Shown here in pieces: positions 38,247 through 47,762 of a DNA stretch of 64,000 nt. The DNA lies in assembly GCA_020081605.1 (NCBI GenBank), contig JAHREC010000018.1, positions 5,828,001-5,892,000 of the forward strand. Reading direction: 5' to 3'. Both the position numbers and the translations under genes were made by a program. Positions within the stretch are counted from its first letter, which is position 1. Every line of letters starts with the position of its first letter. Below the pieces are notes generated by a model. That model made no database searches. It had not been told where the DNA came from and saw nothing but the letters and a program-made list of their open reading frames with translations. The DNA comes from Albifimbria verrucaria (taxonomy: Eukaryota; Ascomycota; Sordariomycetes; Hypocreales; Stachybotryaceae).

Positions 38247-39169
38247 TTAGCCCCTAACGATAATATAACCACCACCCAGGTAGAGAGACAGAGAGCCTGA
38301 CCACGTTTGCTCTTCAGCAATGAGAATAGTCGGGCGATAGCCACTAATATTGATAGCATCCTCGCCTAGAAAGACGATCTCGACAGGAAGCGTGCTCTTC
38401 AAAAGGCGTAGAATTCTTTCGAGTATCTTAATGTCCTAGGAATTCTGTAGGTTCTTATTAGCATTTATAAACGGACCCTCCGAAGAAGACAAACCTACCA
38501 ACTACTCAAACCATATCTCCTGAATCAATAGCTTTGTGCGCATACCTCATAGGGTAACTTTCAATTGCAATGTGCAATACATTGTTCGGCAGAATTCTCC
38601 CTGTATTTTCAGCGGGACTTCTTGGGCAATTTTTGCCATGTTGAGAAGGACATCATAAATCGCCAGAGAAGCAGGAGAAGCAGGAAGATGCTCAGCAAGA
38701 CCTATGGCTAATTAATATGATAAAGGAGTAAAACGTAGTATAGAGTCTAACTTCGTTGACTCTGATGCCCCAGGACTTGCTCCGGAGGCGACTCAGACTT
38801 TTTCTTCCATGAAGTGATTATTGCGCCTGTCACAGTGGCAGTTCCTGTGATCAAGGCACTAATGAGATTGCCGATGAGGCCTGTCCAAATTGATGGGGTA
38901 ACATTGCTCAAATGTTCTGGGTCGTCGTGAGAGATGGTTTTCAGTAATGGAAGTGAGAAGGAACCCTGCTTTTTATCCTTGGGCGAACGAGCATAGAAAT
39001 GGCACCGCATGCCAATCATGCCCAAATTTGACAGCAATCCGCCAATGAGTATGCTGCCGCCGAGATTTGTCTGGCCCTCTTGTATTACAGCTCTTACGGC
39101 AAATGCGTTTGCAACGCGTGGTCGATATAGGCCCTGTATGTCACTCACTTGAATTATAGGATGTATCAC
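38247..39169 (-). pseudogene. Decayed gene for an unrecognised membrane protein
   Basis: The 39169-38747 part is open for 140 codons with two hydrophobic segments (LGGSILIGGLLSNLGMIGM and LIGNLISALITGTATVTGAI). It begins at a GTG, so the true 5' end is unknown. A likely intron of about 44 nt (ending AATTAG near 38712) leads to a second part that stays in one frame down to 38247 and reads fluently (SPASLAIYDVLLNMAKIAQE; ILERILRLLKSTLPVEIVF). That frame is interrupted by TGA 38549-38547, TAG 38504-38502, TAG 38438-38436 and TAA 38249-38247. No frameshift is needed between these stops, so sequencing deletions do not explain them. The family is unknown. Confidence 0.45.
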
Positions 39170-41600
39170 TAGGGTGCACCGTAGGTCAATGCAACAAAAT
39201 GGACAGGAACTATGATCAGTTAAATTCCTACAAAATAGGGTTACTTATTCTTTAGGCACCAATTGCCTGTGGTAGATATACCAGCATTCCTTCTTTAAAA
39301 TGATTGCTACATCATGTTAATTGAACCTATGCTTCCCTGATGTTCCTCTCTTCCTCTAGGATGGGCAAAAATACGGGCCGCGGGGTATAGTGAAATGAGT
39401 ATGCAGGGATTGATTATGTCGATGCGCTGATGACATCGTACGCAGATGTGATACTGGGCGCGGAATGTCGCATTGACCTGTGGTGCACCAGAGGGATACA
39501 TTGATCAAGGCTCATGATGATTTTCTCCTGCAAAACTTACCGCTCGGCTGATGCCGGGCGGAAGGGTGGGTCGCTGGTTAGGTGGGCTCCCAAGGCGCAG
39601 CAATTGAGCAATTGTAGGCAGGCATTGAACAAACCCTATTCTACAATGTCAATGCCGTGTGAACGGAAAGTGGAGCCCTCAAGTATCCATTGCCACAGTT
39701 ATCGAGACGGGAAGCCGAAAAGAGACACCGAGATATCCCCTGTCGACCAGGAAATGACTGAGGCTGTGTGGTTCAGGTATCAAGGCATGACGTTGGGTTG
39801 AATCACTGTAAATTTGCACTACTAGGCTCCTCTCCTATACCTATATGCACCCCTGATAGAGGTCGATATACCCATAGAGTTAAGCTTATTTTACCTTGTC
39901 AAACTATCCTCAGTTGAGACCGCTGACCCGGGGCGTGTCCTGCAGATGGTGTGCCATGCATCGTGACCAAAACCGTTGCCAGGAAACAAATATTCTTCAA
40001 TAAAACCCAAGTCAATCTGACTACAAACTCCTTCAAACTCATGATACGGGCAGCACATAATTACAACGAAAACGTGATTCAATGAATACTTGCAGACCGC
40101 GCCGGCCGAGCTACCCAAAAGAGTAATATGGACATAAACGGGTTCTGGATTAGGGTAAATCTACGAGCTCTGAAACAGACACACCCTTCAGTAGAGACGG
40201 GGATTCTTGGTATCTGGATCGGTTCTCTTAGTTGTGTTTATGTAGTACTTCGGCTCTTCTGCGCCCACGTCACCACAGACGCTCTTGGAAGTGGCCTACT
40301 AAAATATTCAATCACCATAGCTAAGTATTGCCGGTAGGGAACGGAGTCTGTTAGTGCCAGGTAGCTGAAGATAAAAACACGTTTCGCAACCTAAATAGGC
40401 TTATATAACCCCGACACCACATGCTTTAATTCCAGGTCTGAGGATGTGTTTGTCAGGGAGTCTGCATGCCCTCGAGAACTATCGGAAGAAGCAATAGCTG
40501 GCTGGCTATGGCCACCACATAGATGTCTCAACCCTAAAATGCTTAGCCTTCGGGTGAATGGCTTAACCTCAAATGTGTTATCTATGGCAATCTGCTGTGT
40601 CCCCACAGTCCCCCAATGCCCATAAGGGTCGGTTCTCGCCAGGGCTTACACGGCGGCCTTGACCGTGGGGTGGAATAAACAGGTTTAGCATAGAAGTCGC
40701 CCGTTTATTCAGAGGGCTTAGGCGTGGCTCTCAAAAATATAGGGACGACCTGTAAGCCCCGCAGGAATACTGTGTGAAGAACCCTAAAAATATAGGAGAT
40801 AACTGCTATATTATAATGCATCTTATTCAGACCCAATTGAGCCCAAGAAAGTGACGTGCCTAACTAAATCAAATTCAACAGGGGTGAATGAATAATTAGT
40901 CAAGCTGTAGGGGTGTATGGCCTTTTCTAAGGTCTTGACCACCGCGTAAGCTCGAGTCGGACTCGACCCTACTGTACCTATCAGTATAGCAATATTGGTA
41001 ATCGAAGCTTGTCAAGGCAATTCTAGAAGTTGGTCGAGAACCGGGGTTCCAATGACTGGTGCCCAATCAGGAATCGAACTTTTGCCATAGCAGAAATCTT
41101 GGTCGAAAACTTACATTGTTGTTCACCGCTTCGGTGGCGGTCTTTACAGTTTGACGACAACCGATGACGCTGTGCAAGTGTGGCGCGGTCTCGGTTTCTT
41201 GAAAGCAGCTTTTGCTCCCATTGACTGGCGCCCTGACTATGGCTGCGCCCTGTTGTTGAACCGAAGCAAATTGATCTGTGCTTCAATTCTCAAAAATTTC
41301 ACCCTTCTTTTTAAGGTATTTGTATGGGCCAATTAATGTAAAGCATATTTTACATAATGTGACCATTGAAAGTGTGTAACGCAGCTCATCTTAGTCAGTT
41401 GAACTGCGTGTGCATTTTCCTACCGGTTTAACAATATCTATTGTGTAATCTGACCCATCTTCATCAAGTCAATGCTTCAAAGCAAACGCTAGTTGTCATG
41501 CGCCTATGCGCCCTAGTATACAGTCTTCCTTTTATCTACGCCAAATAAACCAAGTAAGCAAGACACAAAGATTTCCATGCGAATCATCAAGACTTGCGGG
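39170..41600. other. Gene-poor AT-rich region, right edge of accessory island
   Basis: About 2.4 kb without a supported gene. Frames on minus 40118-39891 and plus 41151-41336 read plausibly, but have no start context, partner exons or family. A nested inverted-repeat structure at 40642-40759 is listed separately. Confidence 0.45.
40642..40759. repeat. Nested inverted repeats
   Basis: Outer arms GGGCTTACA (40642-40650) and TGTAAGCCC (40751-40759) enclose inner arms GAATAAAC (40673-40680) and GTTTATTC (40703-40710). A direct repeat AAAAATATAGG occurs at 40733 and 40786. This could be a fragment of a MITE-like element; no target-site duplication was found. Confidence 0.5.
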
Positions 41601-44389
41601 TCATCTTGATGGAATCAGCTCCTGTTTCAACAACACGGTAGCCATCAGCATCGCCCTCTCCTTGGCCGCCCTGTCGTAGGCTTCCTCGCTTCGATCACAC
41701 AGTATACGCAAGTCGTCGTCACTAAGGACTTGCTCTCCGCCACTGGTCTTGTACACTTGTCCGTCCTTCAAAAGGAGGGCACGGAGAGTTTCTGAATCGA
41801 GATCTTCACGGGTGTCAAGCTTCTGTCCCATGGTTTTGAAGCCACCCTTCTTGATAACGAGCTTCTCTAGTCGTCGCTTGGCATCGGCTGACATGAGCAA
41901 AGACTCCTCCACGGTATCTTTTGTGGCCAGTCGGAACACAATAACAGGTCGCTCCTGACCAATACGGTGGCATCGATCTTGTGCCTGCAAGTCCTGCTGA
42001 GGATTGAAGTCCGAGTCAAACAGAATGACAGTGTCGGCAGAAGCAAGGTTGATTCCTTGTCCACCAGCTCTGGTCGAAAGCAAAAACACCTTGTAATCGG
42101 GGTCCTTGTTGAAGTTATGGATTTGCTCGCGACGGCTCCCTGCGAGACTGAACCGTCGATCCGGCAAACGTTCCAGCCTCTAAGCGTCTGGCAGTAGTCC
42201 TCAAGAATGTCAAGCTGTGTGGTGAACTGTGAAAAGATCAACACTTTGTGGCCGTCCTTAAATAGCGCTGGCAGGAGCCGATCCAACAGCATCATCTTTC
42301 CAGATGAAGTGACAATAGTTTCATCAACAGGGGTGTCCGTCTCAATCGCCCATGGGTTATAGAAGTTGAGTGGACTGTTACAGGCCAGACGCAGCTGGGC
42401 CAACGTATTGCCAAGCTTCTTCTGGGCAACTTGCTTCTCTGTGGTATGGTTAGCCATGAACACATAACCTTCTTAGGGATACTTACTTGCTAGCTCCAAT
42501 GATTGCGCAAGCTCTTGCTCCTCAGGGAGAGCGACACCTGTCTGGAATCCTCATCATCCTCAGAGGTGGCCATCTCATTGGCCAGCTTGGCCTCAAACTC
42601 ATCATCTGACATCTTTTCTTCGTCGGAGTCTGCATCCTTATAGGTGGTGCGAGTCCTTCGCGTTGTCCTCCTGATGCTTGCCGGTGTTGACTGCCTGCTA
42701 GACCGTGCACTCTTCGGCTCAGGAACAACGGATTCTGGTGGACTCTTACGCTTCGAGGCTAGTTTGGCAGGCGTCTCAACTGGTGGAGCAGGGGCTACCG
42801 CATTCTTAGGCGGTCTACCTCGGCCACGTTTTCCCATCATTAGACTGAATACATTGACGGGTGATGAGACCGCCTTGTCCTCTATCTTTAGCTTCCTAGG
42901 GCTTTCCTGTATGGTTAGAGTAGTCTCGACAGTGGCCTTTGGCTTCGCAGCGCGCTTAACACTGCTTGAACGTGTTGATGCTCTGCTTGACTGCTTCGAC
43001 TTTGCTGCAGCCGTGATCTTTTTGACTACCATATCCTCCAGGAAAGCTCGAGCATCTTCTTCCTTGTTGCTAAGCACATTGTACAGGTCCGTCTGCTCTT
43101 TGGTCATCGGAGCAAAGAGGACATACTCCCGCTTCTTAGGCAGGTAAGCAGCCACATCCTGCTTGATGCGACGAAGCAGAAGAGGTTGCAAGATGAGGTG
43201 GATCTTCTTGACCAGATCCTGCTTCATCTTGTCCTCAATAAACTCTTCAGTGGTCTTCTCATCCTCGAGATCAGAAAAGTCGAACCACGACTCAAAGGCT
43301 TCCCAGTCGGTAAAAATGTTTGGTAGGAGGAAATGGAGCAATGACCACAGCTCTTTCAGGTTGTTCTGAAGGGGGTTCCGGTGATGAGCAATCGTGTCGC
43401 GGAAGTAAACTGGCGAAGCTGCTGGAATAACTTGGCGTCGGCGTTCTTCATTCGATGGCCTTCATCCTGTAAACTAGTCAATACACAATAAACATGACAG
43501 AACTCGCGCGCAGCTTACGATAATAATGAACTCCCAGTTGATCTTTCCAAGGTTGTGTTGATCCCGCAGAACCATCTCGTACGAGGTGCACACAACAGGG
43601 AATTGACGATTAGGCCGACCGCCCTTAAGATTTCGGGCCATTTTAAGACGATAAATCTTGTCACGTTCTTCCTTGAGCCCGTGGTACATGACAACGGGTA
43701 TCGACGGTGTCCACTTGGCGAACTCATCCATCCAGTTGGACAGAGTACTCAAAGGGGCGACGATGAGGTGAGGTCCCAGATAGCCTTCCTTTTCGCGGAG
43801 AAGCGCAATAAGCGAGATTGTTTGGACAGTTTTGCCTAGATCGGTCAGTGGCTGCCATTACCAAAGAATGCCGTTGGTGACTTACCCAAACCCATTTCAT
43901 CAGCAAGAATGCCACTCATTCCCTGGCTACAGATCTCATACATCCAGGTTAGACCCTCGAGTTGGTAGTCTCTCATTGTGCCATTGATCATGCAGTCTGG
44001 CTGAGCGGCCATCTCCAGGTTATGCTCTCCCAGGGACTTGCCATCGAGGCTGCTGCCGACTCGACCGAGAACCTGCGTCTTCTTGGAGAGGATATCACTA
44101 AAAGCAGCGCTCTTCATGAGCAGCTCATCGAGCTCGTGGGCCTTTGCCTCGCGCTCGGCCTTGGTTTGGGCCTTGCGCTTCTTGCGCTTTCGTAGCAACT
44201 CCTGGCGCTTCTTCTCCTCGGCCTTGGCATTCTCGATGCGAGCCTTCTCTTCCTCTATCTCCAGTGTATCCTCCTCCATTATGTCTGGTTTGGTTGGCGA
44301 ATCGGCAGCAGGGGTGAGCTCGGTACGCTGGTGGGAAGCCGTGACTTGGACAGCACAGAGTCGCTCTCGGATACTGAGGAAGTATCCAT
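41601..44389 (-). CDS. SNF2-family chromatin remodeller, LSH/DDM1 type (MUS-30/Irc5-like)
   Basis: A nuclear ATP-dependent remodeller of the LSH/HELLS/DDM1 subfamily; the Neurospora relative is MUS-30 and the yeast relative Irc5. ATG 44389 (MDTSSVSES). After a charged coiled coil (EEEKARIENAKAEEKKRQE) come RDYQLEGLTWM, DEMGLGKT split by intron 43885-43836, the DEGH box after intron 43518-43467, ITGTPLQNN, LWSLLHFLLPNIF and LLLRRIKQDV. A lobe-separating insert contains the AT-hook KRGRGRPPKN. Then come KVLIFSQFTTQLDIL, LLSTRAGGQGINL and DRCHRIGQ. A third intron of about 50 nt sits near 42487-42438. One-base deletions lie near 44310, 43370, 42515 and 42130. Subfamily is assigned from the LPNIFTDWEAFESWFDFSD stretch. 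Confidence 0.9.
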
Positions 44390-45145
44390 CGTTGACGTCG
44401 CTATAAGGAATGACTAAAAGAAAAAGAAGTGAGGAAATCAAAAGAGCAGGCCTGAACCGCACTGTTTGAAGAGTGGTGTGCCCAGATCCAAAAGTGCATG
44501 GACCAAAACCGCCGCTGACGGGGAAGAAAAGAACCGTGAGGGTGGCGAGTCGCGAAAAAGAAAAAAAGGAAAAAGGCTAGTGCAGCGTCACAGCCAGTAC
44601 CCAAGCTGAAGCAAAAGTGAAAAGAAGCTCGCAAGGGCGCCAGCTCAGTTGATCTGCACTTGGTCTGGGCGATTGGCGTGAATGACGAAGACAGGTGCCT
44701 GGCAATTGGCGATGAAAGGCAGGGCTGCGATGGAAGGGCGCATCGCGTTAAGCCGAAATCATGACGCATCGCGACGCGAAACGCCATCGCGTGGTCACGG
44801 GCTATCGGGTACTTTGCCTTGGATGTATCTCTAGCCTGCATGTAAGTACCGCGTAAAGTACCCTGCAAGTCGCCATTACCAGCTGGCACCAGCTGTCGCA
44901 TCTACCCTCCGACTCCGCCATTGGTTTTCGCAGCAGCTCCAACCAAACAACTGAAAAATCTCCATTGGTGACTCTTTTATCTGAACCTCGTCCATCTCCA
45001 TCTCCCATCTCCCATTTCCCACTACTACAGCCACACGCTAGCAGTGGCCCTTCTCTGCTAGACAACCCTTCAAACTGTCCTTCCTCCGCGCCATCCGTCC
45101 CACCGTCCGGAGCATCTCCCCGCTACGATCCCCTCCTTCTTCAGA
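44390..45145. promoter_or_regulatory. Divergent promoter, LSH-type remodeller / Arc1-like gene
   Basis: This 756 bp lies between divergent starts. CT-rich and CATCTCC-repeated sequence at 44990-45020 is typical of a fungal leader for the highly expressed plus-strand gene. Frames within it lack recognisable features. Confidence 0.6.
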
Positions 45146-46311
45146 ATGGCCTTCAGCTCCCAGACCTACACTCCCACCGAGGAGGCTGAGATCCAGCAGT
45201 GGCTCACCACCTCGGAGCGTCTCAAGTCCCCGAGGACAAGACCCCGATCCTCGACACCCTCAACTCCCACCTCTCCAGCCGCACTACCCTGCTCGGCTCC
45301 AAGCCCAGCAAGGCCGACGTCGCCATCTACGAGACCCTCGCTCCTGTCGTTGCCAAGTGGTCCCCCGACGAGCGCACCGGCGAGGCTGGCCGTCCTCACA
45401 TCGTCCGCCACATCGACTTCGTCCAGAACTCTCCCTCTTCGGCCTCACCCTCGATGCCGCCCAGAAGGTCGCCGTCGACCAGGAAGATGTCCGCTACGTG
45501 AAGCCCCCGTCGACGCCAAGGCCGAGAAGGAGCGTCTCAAGAAGGAGAAGGCTGCCGTTGCCGCCGGTCAGTCCGCTCAGCCCAGCCTGGTCGACCGCAC
45601 CAAGGAGAAGGTCAAGGAGAAGGTCGCCGAGGTCAAGGAGGCTGTTGCCGGTGATGCCAAGCCCAAGAAGGAGAAGAAGGAGAAGGCTCCCAAGCAGCCC
45701 AAGGCCGCTCCCGCCGCCGCTGCTCCTACTCCTGCCCTCATTGACCTCCGTGTCGGCCACATCCTGAAGGCCATCAACCACCCCGACGCCGACTCTCTCT
45801 ACGTCTCCACCATCGCCATGGGCGACCCTCCCAGCGAGGACACCACCGAGTACGAGGGCCAGGTCTGCCGCACCGTCTGCTCTGGCCTCAACGGCCTCAT
45901 CCCTCTCGAGGAGATGCAGGGCCGCAAGGTCGTTGTCGTCTGCAACCTCAAGCCCGTCAAGATGCGTGGTATCAAGTCCTCCGCCATGGTCCTCGCCGCC
46001 TCCCTAAGGTCAAGGAGGGTGAGGTCGACGACCACAAGGGCTCCGTCGAGCTTGTCACTCCTCCCGAGGGTGCCAAGGCTGGTGAGAAGGTCTTCTTCGA
46101 GGGCTGGAATGGCCAGCCTGAGGGCCAGCTCAACCCCAAGAAGAAGGTCTGGGAGACCTTCCAGCCTGGTTTCACCACTACTGAGTCTCTTGAGGTTGCT
46201 TTTGATGCCGGTGCCGTCGAGATCCTTGGCAAGACCGGACTGGGCAAGCTGGTTACGGAGAGCGGTGGTGTCTGCACCGTCAAGTCCCTGACTGGTGCCG
46301 TTGTGCGGTAA
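45146..46311 (+). CDS. Arc1/AIMP1-like tRNA-binding aminoacyl-tRNA synthetase cofactor
   Basis: A cytosolic protein that binds tRNA and docks aminoacyl-tRNA synthetases, like yeast Arc1. Order: GST-like N-domain (MAFSSQTYTPTEEAE; KPSKADVAIYETLAPVV), a Lys/Ala-rich basic linker (EKERLKKEKAAVAAG; KPKKEKKEKAPKQPK), then an EMAP-II/OB-fold domain starting LIDLRVGHILKAINHPDADSL with RTVCSGLNGLIP, VVCNLKPVKMRGIKS and ILGKTGLGKL. Codon use is strongly biased to C-ending codons, suggesting high expression. Four one-base losses, all in C runs (near 45233, 45430, 45508 and 46003), split the frame; the stop is at 46309-46311. No introns are needed. Confidence 0.92.
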
Positions 46312-46483
46312 ATAGAGTGTGGGATAGATATCATGTAACAGACGTATGCCATTTAGAAAGGCCGAGTTGCATCCCACAAATACAAAAATTACCAACCCAA
46401 ATTTGATAACAAATCCAACAAGCAGTGACTGTTGTGCCTACCATCTCCCTTTAACCATCTTCCACCCCAGACCTATGTCTAGC

Positions 46484-47138
46484 CTAACATCCCATTACAG
46501 AGTCGGCACAGGGAGGGTCACCGCCGTCAAATGAAACTCCGTCACTGTCATATATGGCTGGCACCTCGCGCACGACGTCGGACAATCTGTTTGCGTAATT
46601 GTGGTCGACGACGCGCAGTCCTCGTTCCTGTACCGCCAGTATCAACACCAACTCGGATTCCATACATTAACAAGCTGAAACATTATTCGCAAATACTTAC
46701 AGCCATCGATGAACGGTCGTCGGTATAAGCAACGACGAGCACAACTCCTTGTCATGTGGCTTGACACGACACTTACAGTGATCTACCCCACGTCAGCCCT
46801 CTTCAAGTAGATACCACGGATCAGGCACTTACCCGGAATCGATTGCACAGTCCAAGGCGAACAGGTTTGTGACGGTACGGTTGGTATTTCTGGTACAGTT
46901 GGGGTTCTCGGTGTTTGCTTGTGTGTAAATGCTGCAGTTATGTCGGTAGCTATCGCGCTGGCAATACTCGTCCCAGGATTTTTATGGAGGTCTTCTCGAT
47001 TAACTGGGCTTGTTTGGGCCATTGCGAACCTGGTTTGGTCAGTCGTTGGGTATGTAGGGATGGTTTTGCGGGTGTGGGAGAAAAGTACTGGATAATACCG
47101 AGTGCTAGCCCGGCGAGCACACATCGTGAGATCTTCAT
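46484..47138 (-). CDS. Possible small secreted protein, exon structure unresolved
   Basis: ATG 47138 opens MKISRCVLAGLALGIIQYFS, a good signal peptide. One base missing in the A run near 47000 would lead into TSIASAIATDITAAF and SQTCSPWTVQSIP. An intron with good sites (GTAAGTGCC..GGGGTAG, about 46837-46790) then joins to DHCKCRVKPHDKELC. Further GTAAGT donors and short fluent frames (AYTDDRSSMA; ERGLRVVDHNYANRLSDVV) run on to a stop at 46486-46484. The spacing of donors and the cysteines suggest a multi-exon secreted protein, but I cannot fix the frame of the last two exons and recognise no family. It converges with the Arc1-like gene. Confidence 0.4.
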
Positions 47139-47762
47139 AGTGGTAATGGAAGCTAGGAGAACTTAGGAAAACTAGGACGTAACAGTTCACGATGGATCTA
47201 GTGTCGACAAGAATTGGAGGTTTCCTATAGTATTTTGAAGTTTGGCTACGCTATATGTCTTGCACTTCTGGTCCGGTTCGGACATTGCACAGGCCAGCAA
47301 GGTAAGGCATATTCACCAAGTTATCAAGGTACGGCAAGATTTCTGTGAAAAAAATATCTCGTCCAGAGATACATATTATTATCACCATAGAAAGTCAGAT
47401 TAGAGTATCACATGACAATTGAACGCTTTGTTGTTGTGAATTTGATCTTTTTACAATATTTGATCTGTAGCCAGTACACACCAGCAGTTATTATATACGG
47501 CGTTATCCTCCTCTTCCTATAAATGCTTCTTACACAAGACGTACCGCCCACCTCTTCGCCAGTAATAGTCTACAATCCCTGTAATCCACAACGTTGAACA
47601 CATAACACCAAACCGACGCCTCTTACTTTTGGTTGAGATTTCAAGTCCGGAAGTTTTGTATGTGACGCTTTCCCAAACACCAGTTGAAAATGCAAAAATG
47701 CTCGCCATAATACGCCGAGTAAAATATTCGTACAGAAAATTGGCGGAGATAAGCAACTCCGC
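47139..47762. other. AT-rich intergenic region
   Basis: This 624-base stretch upstream of the possible secreted-protein gene and downstream of RPO41 contains long A/T runs at 47340-47470. No gene was seen. Confidence 0.5.

Noticed and set aside
41070..41130. A tRNA-like GTTCGATTCC T-loop motif on the minus strand followed by GGGCACC
   Set aside because: The bases that should form the T stem do not pair and no D-arm or anticodon arm lies upstream, so it is not a tRNA.
36000..41600. Firm claim of RIP
   Set aside because: Stops convertible by C to T are not diagnostic and I could not compute dinucleotide indices; kept only as a hypothesis.
45166..46395. Several long minus-strand frames (up to 198 codons)
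   Set aside because: All are antisense to the Arc1-like gene, whose C-ending codons leave the other strand free of stops.
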